This document shows positions 26,214 through 35,738 of a DNA stretch of 64,000 nucleotides, in pieces. The stretch is from Paenibacillus assamensis DSM 18201 (GTDB lineage: Bacteria; Bacillota; Bacilli; Paenibacillales; Paenibacillaceae). Location: NCBI RefSeq assembly GCF_000422445.1, contig NZ_AULU01000009.1:124001-188000 (forward strand), given 5' to 3'. Under the pieces are notes generated by a model. The model was not told the DNA's origin and made no database searches. It saw nothing but the letters and a program-made list of their open reading frames with translations. The translations under genes were made by a program, and so were the position numbers. Each line of letters begins with the position of its first letter. Positions within the stretch are counted from its first letter, which is position 1.

Positions 26214-27980
26214 CTATCTTTGTTGTTCAAGACGGAATTTATTGACTTGTTCGTCAAGCCCGTATGCCATTTCATATAGTTCATCCAAAATAGTAGATAT
26301 GCGACTCATCTGATCCAGCTGAGTTGTCGTCATCGTTGTCACAAGCTGAACTTCTTCCGCTGCATGTTCAGACAAGGCTGCCATCTCCGAGCTGGCAGCT
26401 GTAATTTCTTCTGTACAAGCACTCATCTCTTGAACAGACGCTGACACAGACTCCGTTTGCTCCACCACTTCGTTAATTTGCTGATGAAGATCTCTAAACA
26501 TAACACCCGCTGCTGTTACCTTTTCTTGCCCCGCTTGTGTTTGGTTCGATACTTCAGACATCGCATTTGCCATGTAGCCCGTATTGCGTTGGATCGCATC
26601 TACCATACTGCCTATTCGTTTCAAAGACTCCCCGCATTGCTCGGCAAGCTGACGGACCTCATCCGCAACGACACTAAATCCTCTGCCATGCTCACCAGCA
26701 CGAGCAGCTTCTATAGACGCATTAATCGCCAATAAGGATGTCTGAGAACTAATTTGCTGAATAATTGTAATCACCTGAACGATTGCTTTGGAATGCTGCT
26801 GCAGCTCTTGCAGCGTATGTTCAGCACCCTGAACAGATTGATGAACACGATCCATCTCAGTAACGGCCTGTTCCATCGTTACGACGCCCTGTGCTGCGTG
26901 CTGACCTGCATATTGTGTTATATCGGCAACTTCGGTCGTAGCGTGAACAATATGCTGGATGCTATTTGCCATATCTTCCATGGCACGCAATGTTTCGCCA
27001 GAAGAAGATTGTTGGCGCTTAGCGCTCTCGTCCGTCCGCACCATTGCTGCTGCCGTCTGCTGAGCACTTTGCTGAGACTGTACAGCAAATTCTGCAACTA
27101 CAGATACATTGTCCATTAACACATTTGTACTCGTTTGAATGAGTTCAACAAGCCGCTTCAAACCTAGAATCATTTCGTTGTAGCTGACAGATAAACGTCC
27201 CAGTTCGTCGGTTCCCACATTCGTGCTCGTCGCACTCAAGTCCCCTTCTGCTGCTCGGGCCATTAAATGCTGTATAGAATCAATCGGCCTTCGGATCGCC
27301 TTCATCGTGGCTACAGCCATCCATATGCAAGCAATAGCTACAGCTATCGTCATAACAACATTCAAAATCCGACTTTGTGTCGCATCTGACTTGTTAGTCA
27401 AGTAAATTTGCTCTGCTGCTTGTATACTGCTTTCTTCAATAAGCAGCATATCAGCAAACACTTTTTTCTCAATCGGTCTTATTTCTGCTTCGATCTCTGG
27501 CTTAAACTGTTCCAGCTTGCCATCAGCAATATATCCTTTCATCTCGGCAGCCAAATACTCCAACTTAAATAAATGTGTTTCAATGGCTTCCAAATACTTT
27601 GCTGCCTGCTCTCCATGTTCACTATTCACAATCTCTTGTAGTGGCTGGCGAACCTCCATAATAAAGCGCATATAGTCATTCACATGGCCTGTCGCCTCTT
27701 CCATCGATTCACTCTCAATCGTACGTTCCAAGAACAATTCGGACTGCTTGAAAGCAAGCATCATTTTTTCTGCACGAATAACATTTTGCATATGTTCGTT
27801 ATACATCTGGTCCATGCTATCGACGAGTGTTCTCGAACTAAGATTGGACACCGTCCCTGCAATCATAAAGCCGAGCGTAATTATAGTTACAAGAATGATG
27901 AAACGCTGTTTAATAGACATTCTCTTCTTCTGAAAAACGCCTTGCATTGAACGAGCAATTGTTGCTACCTTCTGTTTCAT
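26214..27980 (-). CDS. Methyl-accepting chemotaxis protein
   Basis: Membrane chemoreceptor, 588 residues. Helix 1 about 24-44, an extracellular four-helix-bundle sensor of about 150 residues (Glu and Gln rich, no Cache fold evident), helix 2 about 203-222 (ILNVVMTIAVAIACIWM), HAMP, and a cytoplasmic signalling domain whose hairpin tip reads ISSQTSLLAINASIEAARAGEHGRGFSVVADEVRQLAE in pieces. Start set at 27980 by AGGGGG nine bases upstream; the frame extends 22 codons further. It ends in FRLEQQR. No CheA/CheW genes nearby. Ligand unknown. Confidence 0.93.
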   Translation of the reverse strand: MKQKVATIARSMQGVFQKKRMSIKQRFIILVTIITLGFMIAGTVSNLSSRTLVDSMDQMYNEHMQNVIRAEKMMLAFKQSELFLERTIESESMEEATGHVNDYMRFIMEVRQPLQEIVNSEHGEQAAKYLEAIETHLFKLEYLAAEMKGYIADGKLEQFKPEIEAEIRPIEKKVFADMLLIEESSIQAAEQIYLTNKSDATQSRILNVVMTIAVAIACIWMAVATMKAIRRPIDSIQHLMARAAEGDLSATSTNVGTDELGRLSVSYNEMILGLKRLVELIQTSTNVLMDNVSVVAEFAVQSQQSAQQTAAAMVRTDESAKRQQSSSGETLRAMEDMANSIQHIVHATTEVADITQYAGQHAAQGVVTMEQAVTEMDRVHQSVQGAEHTLQELQQHSKAIVQVITIIQQISSQTSLLAINASIEAARAGEHGRGFSVVADEVRQLAEQCGESLKRIGSMVDAIQRNTGYMANAMSEVSNQTQAGQEKVTAAGVMFRDLHQQINEVVEQTESVSASVQEMSACTEEITAASSEMAALSEHAAEEVQLVTTMTTTQLDQMSRISTILDELYEMAYGLDEQVNKFRLEQQR

Positions 27981-28137
27981 GCTGTCAGCCCCCTGATGTA
28001 TAGATTCGACTACTTTGCACACATTGCCGATAATACGGCTCCGCAATTACAAGCAGTTGAACGACTATATGTACCTATAATTAAATGTATATGTAGATGC
28101 ATACTCATATAAAATACAACATATAATAACTATAATT

Positions 28138-28178
28138 TCAAAAAGCCGATACAGCGGCTACCCACTGTCATCGGCTTA
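28138..28178 (-). terminator. Terminator of fni
   Basis: AAGCCGAT / ATCGGCTT stem extended by CAG/CTG after a bulge, then TTTTTG on the minus strand, 44 bases past the fni stop. Confidence 0.8.
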
Positions 28179-28221
28179 ATAGAACATAGCAAATATGAAT
28201 ACGAACTTACTTATGCTCCTG

Positions 28222-29283
28222 CTATTCCTTTTTCAAAAGTCGCTTTGTACAGCGCAGCTCCTCGATCGTACGCGCTCCAATACCGAACATCGTTACTCTT
28301 AGCTCAAATTCAATTTGAGCCAGTACATCATCAATCGCTTCTTCAGAATCGACAGCTGCCTGCAACAGCGAACGCCCAAAGCCCGCTGCATCCGCACCTA
28401 ATGCGATCGCTTTAGCTGCCTCAACCCCGTTGTGCAGACCGCCGCTTGCGACAATTTTCATATCCGGAAGCGCTTCGCGAACTTGAACGACACTATCAGC
28501 AGTCGCAATTCCCCAGTCTGTGAAAGCATCAGCTGCACGTCGCTTCATCGCGTCGTTAGAGCGGTATTTCTCTACCTGAATCCAGGAAGTCCCGCCTGCA
28601 CCCGCAACATCGATAAATTCGACACCGGCATTAGCAAGCTGCACCGCTGTATCGGCAGCGATACCCCAACCCACTTCTTTCACACCAACTGGTACAGAAA
28701 GCGTACGACATATTTGTTCGATCTTAGCCAGCAATCCGCTAAAATCAATATCTCCTTCAGGCTGAAAAACTTCTTGCAGCGCATTCAGGTGAAGAATTAA
28801 CGCATCAGCCTCTACAATCTCTACCGCCCTTTGGCATTCCTCTATACCCATACCAGCATTGAGCTGAACGGCACCAATATTGGCGAAGATAGGTATGGTA
28901 GGCGCAACATCCCGCAAACGGAAGGTCGAAGCTACTTCTGGATTCTCCACCGCCGCGCGAACAGATCCTACCCCCATTGCCCATCCACGTGACTCAGCCA
29001 CCTCTGCCAATCGGCGATTAATACTGCCTGTACCGTAACTGCCACCTGTCATTGAACTAATGAGTAAAGGAGTCGAAACTCGCTTGTTGAACCATGCCGT
29101 AGTCAGATCAATGTCATCGAAATTGATTTCGGGCAGTGCCTGATGAAGGAACCGATACTGCTCCAATCCCGTTAATACACCAACACTGTTTACTGCTTCA
29201 TCCAAGCAAATACGGACATGCTCCGCTTTGCGCTGCTCGGTTGCACCGTGCTTGGGCGCATCCTGACTATTCCATTCTGACAT
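28222..29283 (-). CDS. fni: Type 2 isopentenyl-diphosphate delta-isomerase
   Basis: FMN- and NADPH-dependent enzyme interconverting IPP and DMAPP for isoprenoids. 353 residues. The family text LLISSMTGGSYGTGSINRRLAEVAE near residue 75, HLNALQEVFQPEGD, the GVKEVGWG segment, AGAGGTSWIQVE (phosphate loop) and ALGADAAGFGRSLL are all present. Monocistronic, with AGGAGG-like GGAGGTC before the ATG. Unrelated to the type 1 isomerase. Confidence 0.95.
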   Translation of the reverse strand: MSEWNSQDAPKHGATEQRKAEHVRICLDEAVNSVGVLTGLEQYRFLHQALPEINFDDIDLTTAWFNKRVSTPLLISSMTGGSYGTGSINRRLAEVAESRGWAMGVGSVRAAVENPEVASTFRLRDVAPTIPIFANIGAVQLNAGMGIEECQRAVEIVEADALILHLNALQEVFQPEGDIDFSGLLAKIEQICRTLSVPVGVKEVGWGIAADTAVQLANAGVEFIDVAGAGGTSWIQVEKYRSNDAMKRRAADAFTDWGIATADSVVQVREALPDMKIVASGGLHNGVEAAKAIALGADAAGFGRSLLQAAVDSEEAIDDVLAQIEFELRVTMFGIGARTIEELRCTKRLLKKE

Positions 29284-29603
29284 CGGTTACGACCTCCTTG
29301 CAGTACGCTGCTTCAGCTTGGATTTATGCGTATAGAATAAATGATGGAGCAGTAGCTTATTATTACAGTTAACTTGAAAAGCTATCTTTATAAGCAAATA
29401 GGCAATAACGCCGCTTAAATAAGTATAGGTTTGGCTTGTCCACTATTCATTTACGCCAGTGCATTTCCAAAGAAAGATTGGAATGCACCTATTCATTGTT
29501 ACATTTAGAATATCAAATATTTATTATACCGTATATGTCCAACTGTTTAACATAGCAACATTCCATCGTATGACAAGCTTCCTCATCATGAGCACCTGCT
29601 CTC
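29284..29603. other. Intergenic region between fni and sdaAA
   Basis: 320 bases. An 11-pair hairpin with one bulge (GTGCATTTCCAA / TTGGAATGCAC, 29459-29489) is present without a U tract. No gene supported. Confidence 0.5.
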
Positions 29604-30470
29604 CTACTGCATAATTTGCTTCTTCAATCGTTCACCTGTAGGTGTTGCAGCAAGACCGCCCTGCGCGGTTTCTTTCAAAGCAACCGGCATCGTTTGACCG
29701 ATTCGATACATCGCATCGATAACCTCATCACATGGAATGACGCTCTCAATGCCTGCGAGCGCCATATCTGCCGCCATCATTGCCACAGCCGCCCCCATCG
29801 CATTGCGCTTTACACATGGCACCTCAACCAATCCTGCTACCGGATCGCAGACAAGCCCTAGCAAGTTCTTAAGAGCGATTGCCATTCCTTGAGCAGATTG
29901 CTTCGGTGTTCCTCCTGCCAAAGCGACAATCGATGCTGCCGCCATGCCTGAAGCCGTACCCACCTCGGCCTGACAACCACCCGCTGCACCGCTAATAGAT
30001 GCATTATTCGCAGCCACAAGCCCAAATGCTCCAGATGTGAACAAGTAATCGATCATCTCATCCCGACTTGGATTCAATTTTTCACGTAAGGCAAACAAAG
30101 TACCTGGTACAACACCTGCGGAACCAGCCGTTGGTGTTGCGCAGATCATGCCCATTGCAGCATTGACCTCATTGGTCGCAATGGCCTTACATACCGCATC
30201 AAGCAGCGTGTCTCCGCTTAAGCCTCGCCCGCTGTTCATGTATGCTTTCAGCTTCACTGCATCTCCGCCTGTTAAGCCAGAGTGAGACTTAACACCTGCC
30301 AACCCGCGTTCTACCGCTTGCTCCATCACATCAAGATTGCGGCCCATCTGAGCGCGTATCTCTTCCCTTGTTCGATCCGTAGCCTTTATCTCCAGCTCAA
30401 TCATAATCTCCGCGATCGAACAGGAATGCTCCTCCGTTAATGCAATCAGCTCCGCTACATTGCGAAACAT
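29604..30470 (-). CDS. sdaAA: L-serine dehydratase, iron-sulfur type, alpha subunit
   Basis: Deaminates serine to pyruvate and ammonia with a 4Fe-4S cluster. 288 residues. The cysteines expected to bind the cluster are in MICATPTAGSAGV, VCDPVAGLVEVPC and VIPCDEV; NNASISGAAGGCQAEVG is also typical. Start at 30470 follows GAGGGGG eight bases upstream. It begins 29 bases after the sdaAB stop: the two subunits form one operon, beta first. Confidence 0.95.
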   Translation of the reverse strand: MFRNVAELIALTEEHSCSIAEIMIELEIKATDRTREEIRAQMGRNLDVMEQAVERGLAGVKSHSGLTGGDAVKLKAYMNSGRGLSGDTLLDAVCKAIATNEVNAAMGMICATPTAGSAGVVPGTLFALREKLNPSRDEMIDYLFTSGAFGLVAANNASISGAAGGCQAEVGTASGMAAASIVALAGGTPKQSAQGMAIALKNLLGLVCDPVAGLVEVPCVKRNAMGAAVAMMAADMALAGIESVIPCDEVIDAMYRIGQTMPVALKETAQGGLAATPTGERLKKQIMQ

Positions 30471-30499
30471 AATGTACCCCCTCATTTATATATCCAATA

Positions 30500-31162
30500 T
30501 TAATCTTCCATTCGAAGCACACGAATGACGCCCGCCAGAGCGTTAATCTCATCCAACAACGGCTGCTTCATTCGTTCATCGGTTTCTATAATCATCAATG
30601 CGCGCTCGCCTTTTTCCTTACGGGATACTTTCATATTCCCAATGTTCACTTGTTCTCTGCTAAGTAATTGTGTAACGGCAGCTACGACTCCAAATCGATC
30701 CTCGTTCACAATTAAAATAGCAGGACTTGTGCCAGACAGCTGAAGCGGAAAACCGTTCAGCTCACAAATTTCAACTTTACCGCCGCCAATCGAGATCCCG
30801 ACAATCTCCATCTTGTCCCGCTCATCCTGCATGCGTATACGAGCTGTATTGGGATGCTCGGGCACCGCTTCCTCTGTCGTAATGGTTACTGCCATCCCTG
30901 CTTCCTCTGCATAACGCGGAGCTTCCGGCAGCCTCATATCATCCGGCTCATAATCCAACAATCCGCCGATTAAAGCCACATCTGTTGCGTGACCTTTATA
31001 GGTCTCTGCAAATGATCCATACAACGAGATATGCACCGACTGCGGCTGACGCCCAAAAATACTGCGAGCAAGTCTGCCAATCTTAGCAGCTCCCGCAGTA
31101 TGCGAACTTGATGGCCCTACCATAATGGGCCCGATTATATCAAAGACGCTGCGATATTTCAT
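30500..31162 (-). CDS. sdaAB: L-serine dehydratase, iron-sulfur type, beta subunit
   Basis: 220 residues. N-terminal catalytic domain opens DIIGPIMVGPSSSHTAGAAKIG, the conserved SSSHT segment. The C-terminal part is an ACT domain (about 145-220: GTSPAILIVNEDRFGVVAAV, ALMIIETDERM), the usual regulatory module of this subunit. ATG at 31162 lies after GGAGGTG; the GTG three codons earlier overlaps that site. Partner of sdaAA. Confidence 0.95.
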   Translation of the reverse strand: MKYRSVFDIIGPIMVGPSSSHTAGAAKIGRLARSIFGRQPQSVHISLYGSFAETYKGHATDVALIGGLLDYEPDDMRLPEAPRYAEEAGMAVTITTEEAVPEHPNTARIRMQDERDKMEIVGISIGGGKVEICELNGFPLQLSGTSPAILIVNEDRFGVVAAVTQLLSREQVNIGNMKVSRKEKGERALMIIETDERMKQPLLDEINALAGVIRVLRMED

Positions 31163-31335
31163 AAAGCGCACCTCCGTCTTCTATTCAATATGATTTCTCT
31201 ATCCACTGTGTGCGTAAAATGCACGAACAACCCTAATTGTACGCGACAACGATACATTCTCCAACTTCAATTTTTCATTTCTGATTTGAAAATATTTACA
31301 GTGATAAATCTGATATCTCCTCCGCAGAAAAATAA

Positions 31336-31384
31336 AGCAAAAAGCCCGCCCCTTCTCATCCATATAGGAGAGAGGGCGGGCTAT
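31336..31384 (-). terminator. Terminator of the siderophore ATPase gene
   Basis: AGCCCGCCC / GGGCGGGCT stem, extended by TTCTC/GAGAG pairs, followed on the minus strand by TTTTTGC. About 35 bases past the stop. Confidence 0.9.
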
Positions 31385-31416
31385 ATATTAGTACTTCAAT
31401 ATTGGTGCAATAGCAA

Positions 31417-32295
31417 TTATTTCGCGGCCACTGCCAAAGCAGAATAATCCGTAGCTACCGTACGCAACAAATCCGCATTTTGCTTGAAAGAGAGTGCATC
31501 TTTGATGCAATTGCGTCCTTTTCCATGAGGTACACACATCGGTGTACCGAAGATTGGGTCGCAACAGATCATGCAGTCCATCTGGAATACATCCTTCACA
31601 AGCTGTGGGGATAGTATTTCTTCTGGTGCACCTTCTGCGTAAATGCCTTTATTTTGCACAGCAACGATATAATCTGCGTAACGACAAGCCAAGTTCAAGT
31701 CATGCAGTACCATGACAACCGTACGGCCTTCTTCACGGTTCAAATCGTACAGCAAGTCTAGAATTTCAATCTGGTGGCTGAGATCCAAATAAGTTGTAGG
31801 CTCATCCAACAGAATGATATCCGTATTTTGAGCCAATGTTAGCGCAATCCACGCACGCTGACGTTGACCACCTGATAGCGCATCTACCGGACGGTGCTTC
31901 AGTTCTTCCATACCTGTAACTTTCAAAGCATGATTAACACAGCGCTCATCTTCTTCTGACCACTGCTTAAGCCAGCTCTGATAAGGATATCTTCCCTGCT
32001 TCACCAGCTGTTGTACTGTCAAGCCTTCTGGAGCGACAGGCCCCTGTGGCAAAATAGCAAGCTTGCGTGCAACTTCCTTCGTGGAAGAAGTATGGATATC
32101 ATGTCCATTCAAAAGGACAGAACCTTCGTTAGGCTTGAGCAATCGAGCAAGCGAGCGCAATAGTGTTGACTTGCCGCATCCATTACTGCCGATTAGTACT
32201 GTAATCTTCCCCTGTGGAATATTTAAAGACAACTGATCCACAATGACCGTGTCATCATAAGCTAACGTTATCGATTCAGTCTGTAATCCAGCCAT
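31417..32295 (-). CDS. Iron-siderophore ABC transporter ATPase (FecE/YusV-like)
   Basis: 292 residues. Walker [11 protein letters not shown]-loop ILPQGPVAP, signature LSGGQRQR, Walker [13 protein letters not shown] and the switch His in [14 protein letters not shown] are intact. The end carries [13 protein letters not shown], typical of FecE/FhuC proteins, plus about 30 extra residues. No permease or binding protein is adjacent; in B. subtilis the stand-alone YusV energises several siderophore permeases, and the same arrangement is likely. A Fur box (32372-32390) lies about 80 bases upstream, so it should be iron-repressed. Confidence 0.9.
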   Translation of the reverse strand: MAGLQTESITLAYDDTVIVDQLSLNIPQGKITVLIGSNGCGKSTLLRSLARLLKPNEGSVLLNGHDIHTSSTKEVARKLAILPQGPVAPEGLTVQQLVKQGRYPYQSWLKQWSEEDERCVNHALKVTGMEELKHRPVDALSGGQRQRAWIALTLAQNTDIILLDEPTTYLDLSHQIEILDLLYDLNREEGRTVVMVLHDLNLACRYADYIVAVQNKGIYAEGAPEEILSPQLVKDVFQMDCMICCDPIFGTPMCVPHGKGRNCIKDALSFKQNADLLRTVATDYSALAVAAK

Positions 32296-32371
32296 TGACG
32301 GCCCTCCTCAACGTATGGGCCCAGCTCGAATTCCAACCCCATACCTAAATTGATAAACTGCAAGCGTTAAA

Positions 32372-32390
32372 AATAATGATAATCGTTCTC
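32372..32390 (-). promoter_or_regulatory. Fur box upstream of the siderophore ATPase gene
   Basis: AATAATGATAATCGTTCTC matches the 19-base Fur consensus (GATAATGATAATCATTATC) at 16 positions. It is in the gap before the ATPase gene and after the cardiolipin synthase stop. Confidence 0.8.
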
Positions 32391-32468
32391 ATCTTTTCTC
32401 TATGATGACATATGCCCATTAGATAGTCAATCGTTTCCATGGCACAATATAGGTTGAATTTTTTCGTC

Positions 32469-33986
32469 CTATAATAACGGAGAGAATAAGCGAGCCAAAG
32501 ACTCCAAGAACCTCGTTCTTTTCTTGCGCTTCTTGAATTGCTCTTCATTAATACGGGCTGCTGATTGAAGATCGCGTTCAAAGTCTGTCACAAGCCGTTC
32601 GATACTATCTGTACGCACAAGCAGTGCATTTACCTCAAAGTTCAAGTAGAAACTGCGCATATCCATATTCGTCGTGCCAATGGTCGCAATTTCTCCATCG
32701 ACAATGACGAGCTTGGAGTGCAAGAAGCCCTTTTCGTATTCATAGATTTTGACACCAGACTCGATTAGCGCCGGAAAATAAGAATGTGACGCAAGAAAAG
32801 GCAACCAGCGATCTGGCTTTGCAGGAAACAACAAACGAATATCCAGCCCTGATAAAGCCGCTACTTTAAGTGCTGTAAGCAAGTCCTCATCTGGAACAAA
32901 ATACGGTGTCGCGATCCATATCGACTTCTGTGCAGATGTGACCATGGAGAAGAACAGATTCTTCATCGTCTGAAATTCCTGATCAGGTCCGCTCGCAATA
33001 ATTTGGACAGCCCCATGCTCTGCTTCTGGATTTAAGGTGTTGCAAGATACAAAATATTTCGGTTCTACAACCTTCTCCTTCGTCATATGACGCCAATCTT
33101 TGAGGAAAATAGCTTGCAGCGTTTGCACCGCTTCCCCCCTAACAATCATATGCGTGTCCCGCCAGAAACCGTATGTCTTGTTACGACTCAAATATTCGTC
33201 CCCAACATTTAATCCCCCCATAAATCCGACGCTACTATCGATAACTACAATTTTACGATGGTTACGATAATTAACCTTATTGGACACAAGATGGAATCGC
33301 ACAGGACCGAATACAGCCACCTGAACACCAGCTTCACGCAGTTCTTTTATGAAGCTTTTTTTCAAATACACACTGCCTACACCATCATACATAAATCGAA
33401 CATGTACCCCGGCTTTTGCTTTTTCAATAAGAATTTGCTGAATTTCTCTACCAATATCATCATCTCGGTATATGTAATACTCCATATGGATGTGATGCTG
33501 AGCCATTCGCAATTCATGCAGCAGGGCGGAAAAGGTCTCTTCTCCATTCGTCAGTACCTTCGTCTCTGTAGAGAAGCTAACCGTGCTGTTGCTAATGCGA
33601 TTCATGAGCAGCAGCAGCTTGCGTTGTTCTGCCGTAAATTCTCTGGCTGAGTATTGACTTTCGATCCACTGCGCCTTAAGGAACGCATATTCTTCTTTAT
33701 CACGTTTCGCCTTCTTCGAGTACTTGCGCCGTTTGCGATAATTTTGCCCGAATAACAGGTAAAAGACGAAGCCTACCACAGGTATAAGTGCTAGAATTAA
33801 CAGCCAAGCCATCGTACTGGATGGATGCCGATTCTCCATAAAAATAATGATAGCCAGCGTTACAACTGCTAATGGGGTTAAAATACTTAGCGCCGTGGCA
33901 ATGGTTCGCCCAAATGTATCATTTACGTAGTACCCGAGCGTTAAGAGCATGATAAGAAATAATGTAATTTGTATGCTCCTTCTCAT
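32469..33986 (-). CDS. cls: Cardiolipin synthase
   Basis: Membrane phospholipase-D-family enzyme joining two phosphatidylglycerols into cardiolipin and glycerol. 505 residues. Two N-terminal helices (about 8-26 and 32-80 region), then two HKD motifs: NHRKIVVIDSSVGFMGG (about 240) and HSKLVIVDGEIATIGTTN (about 425). Ends RLFSPLL, as in most Cls proteins. A GGAGGG site lies before the ATG. Monocistronic. Confidence 0.95.
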   Translation of the reverse strand: MRRSIQITLFLIMLLTLGYYVNDTFGRTIATALSILTPLAVVTLAIIIFMENRHPSSTMAWLLILALIPVVGFVFYLLFGQNYRKRRKYSKKAKRDKEEYAFLKAQWIESQYSAREFTAEQRKLLLLMNRISNSTVSFSTETKVLTNGEETFSALLHELRMAQHHIHMEYYIYRDDDIGREIQQILIEKAKAGVHVRFMYDGVGSVYLKKSFIKELREAGVQVAVFGPVRFHLVSNKVNYRNHRKIVVIDSSVGFMGGLNVGDEYLSRNKTYGFWRDTHMIVRGEAVQTLQAIFLKDWRHMTKEKVVEPKYFVSCNTLNPEAEHGAVQIIASGPDQEFQTMKNLFFSMVTSAQKSIWIATPYFVPDEDLLTALKVAALSGLDIRLLFPAKPDRWLPFLASHSYFPALIESGVKIYEYEKGFLHSKLVIVDGEIATIGTTNMDMRSFYLNFEVNALLVRTDSIERLVTDFERDLQSAARINEEQFKKRKKRTRFLESLARLFSPLL

Positions 33987-34141
33987 TACGCTTACCCTCC
34001 ACTTCGGATGTCTATCTGTTTATTATGCCCTTAACTCTCTTCTCTTGCCAGCCTACATTTCCTAACGATCCTTACACCTCGTATTTGAGGTTTAATCCTC
34101 AATACTAACAAATGCAGCAAAAAGATCTTTTCTTATATATA

Positions 34142-34197
34142 TTGACAGACATATCGACGTGTGAAATAATAGCAACATATTAACTAACGACCGTTAG
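34142..34197 (+). promoter_or_regulatory. Promoter and probable TetR operator of the ykkCD operon
   Basis: TTGACA (34142-34147), 17 bases, AATAAT (34165-34170). A perfect inverted repeat, CTAACG-AC-CGTTAG (34184-34197), sits just downstream of the predicted start of transcription, the place for a repressor to block. The TetR gene begins about 95 bases later. A further TTGAGG/CCTCAA palindrome lies upstream at 34085-34102. Confidence 0.65.
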
Positions 34198-34291
34198 GTA
34201 GTTGATAAAGCATACAGAATTCTCTAGCTTGTATGTCCAGTAGAAACAACATGCTTGGAACAAAATAATACAAATGAGGAGGTCTCCTATT

Positions 34292-34867
34292 ATGACAGCG
34301 AACCGAATCCAACAAGTCGCACTTGCCCACTTCGCGGAGCATGGCTACGCGGAAACTTCACTCGCCATGATTGCTGAAGAAGTCGGCATTAAGAAGCCTT
34401 CGATATATGCACATTTTAAAAGTAAGGAAGATCTCTTTTTGCGGGTCGTTCAAAATGTATTTCAATCTGAGCTTGACTACATCACGAAACTGACTGAAGC
34501 GAATCGTGAACTGCCCTTGCAGCAGCTGCTGCCGTTGGTGCTTACAACGTACCATGAACGGTACGATACGAACCCAGACATGAAATTTATGCTGCGTATA
34601 TCCTTCTTCCCACCTGCTGGGATGGAACAGGAAGTAATGGAGCGGCTGTATACGTATTTGGACACATTGGAGAGCTATGTAGCTTCACGCATTGCGGCTG
34701 CCGCACAAGCTGGAGAAATTGACCATATAGACGCAGAGCAAGCGGCTGCTGCGTTTCTGTGCTTACTTGATGGGTTTCTTGTTGAGTTGCTTTACGGCGG
34801 CCCGGAACGTGCAAATAGAAGATTGAACGCGGCTTGGCTAATGTTCTGGAGAGGATTAAACAGTTAA
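34292..34867 (+). CDS. TetR-family transcriptional regulator
   Basis: 191 residues. N-terminal HTH: VALAHFAEHGYAETSLAMIAEEVGIKKPSIYAHFKSKEDLF, read in pieces at about 8-48, is a standard TetR domain; the rest is the helical ligand domain. ATG at 34292 follows AGGAGG by nine bases. It precedes ykkC by 80 bases on the same strand, and probably represses this operon until the exported cation binds. Confidence 0.92.
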   Translation: MTANRIQQVALAHFAEHGYAETSLAMIAEEVGIKKPSIYAHFKSKEDLFLRVVQNVFQSELDYITKLTEANRELPLQQLLPLVLTTYHERYDTNPDMKFMLRISFFPPAGMEQEVMERLYTYLDTLESYVASRIAAAAQAGEIDHIDAEQAAAAFLCLLDGFLVELLYGGPERANRRLNAAWLMFWRGLNS

Positions 34868-34947
34868 CAACCACTAAGGCAATCCATTCAATTAGGGCAG
34901 TTTGAACTATTTAAAATATATAAAACGTAAAGGAGAGAATCACCATC

Positions 34948-35295
34948 ATGAACAAACATTGGGGATTGGTGTTCTTAGCTGGATTTCTGGAGATTTTCTG
35001 GGTATCTGGTTTGAAATATTCAACGGAATGGTGGCATTGGGCCCTAACAATCGGTGCAATTGCCCTTAGCTTCAAGGTTCTAATTGAAGCTGCTTCCAAG
35101 CTTCCGCTCGGCACGGTATATGCTGTGTTTACCGGTATCGGTACTGCTGGTACTGTTTTAATGGAAATTCTTGTATTCGGAGAGCCTGCGAATCCAACTA
35201 AACTGTTCTTCATTGCAACGCTGGCTGGTGCCGTTATCGGGCTTAAGCTGGTAACGAAAGATGAGAATGAAGAAACGAAAGAAGGTGCAGCATAA
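34948..35295 (+). CDS. ykkC: SMR-family efflux subunit YkkC
   Basis: 115 residues, four helices. Closely follows YkkC of B. subtilis in layout: GLVFLAGFLEIFWVSGLKYS with the membrane Glu of helix 1 (FLE), LPLGTVYAVFTGIGTAGTV, and a charged tail KDENEETKEGAA. SMR pairs of this kind export guanidinium or small cationic compounds as a heterodimer with YkkD. Its stop overlaps the ykkD start by one base. AAAGGAGAG precedes the ATG. Confidence 0.93.
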   Translation: MNKHWGLVFLAGFLEIFWVSGLKYSTEWWHWALTIGAIALSFKVLIEAASKLPLGTVYAVFTGIGTAGTVLMEILVFGEPANPTKLFFIATLAGAVIGLKLVTKDENEETKEGAA

Positions 35296-35609
35296 TGGCA
35301 TGGTTGATATTGATTACTGCAGGTTTGTTTGAAGTGGCGGGTGTACTTGCGATTAAACGTGTTACGACACATCGCAACTGGCAGTCTTACTTGATGCTTG
35401 CCGTATCCTTCGGACTAAGCTTCTCTATGCTTTCTTATGCAATGAAGTCCATCTCGATGGGTACTGCTTATGCCATCTGGACGGGTATTGGTACAGCGGG
35501 TAGTGCTGTATTAGGAATGACCCTGTTTAAAGAACAGAAGGACTGGAAGCGAATCTTATGTATCGCAGTTATCATCGCTTCTGTTATCGGTCTAAAGCTG
35601 TTAGCATAA
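35295..35609 (+). CDS. ykkD: SMR-family efflux subunit YkkD
   Basis: 104 residues, four helices; membrane Glu in AGLFEVAGVLAIK, then MGTAYAIWTGIGTAGSAVLG and FKEQKDWKRI, matching YkkD. Partner of the overlapping ykkC gene. In B. subtilis this pair is under a guanidine-I riboswitch; no such element is visible here, and control seems to be by the TetR gene instead. Confidence 0.93.
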   Translation: MAWLILITAGLFEVAGVLAIKRVTTHRNWQSYLMLAVSFGLSFSMLSYAMKSISMGTAYAIWTGIGTAGSAVLGMTLFKEQKDWKRILCIAVIIASVIGLKLLA

Positions 35610-35639
35610 CCGATTTGTTGAAATATCGATCAAACAATA

Positions 35640-35672
35640 AAAGCAAAAAGACCTGCCTCAAATGGCAGGTCT
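35640..35672 (-). terminator. Terminator of the TorD-like gene
   Basis: AGACCTGCC / GGCAGGTCT stem with a six-base loop, followed on the minus strand by TTTTTGC. Faces the plus-strand terminator of ykkCD. Confidence 0.85.
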
Positions 35673-35674
35673 CA

Positions 35675-35725
35675 AGGGCTATCTCCATACATTTAGATGA
35701 TGGAGATAGCCCTATTATTATTTTT
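35675..35725 (+). terminator. Terminator of the ykkCD operon
   Basis: Perfect stem of about 14 pairs (AGGGCTATCTCCAT / ATGGAGATAGCCCT) followed by ATTATTATTTTT on the plus strand. Confidence 0.88.
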
Positions 35726-35738
35726 AAAGCTCTATTAC

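Noticed and set aside
29459-29489. Hairpin between fni and sdaAA as a terminator for sdaAA
   Set aside because: No U tract on either strand.
34868-34947. Guanidine-I riboswitch expected before ykkC
   Set aside because: The gap is only 80 bases and none of the conserved core was seen.
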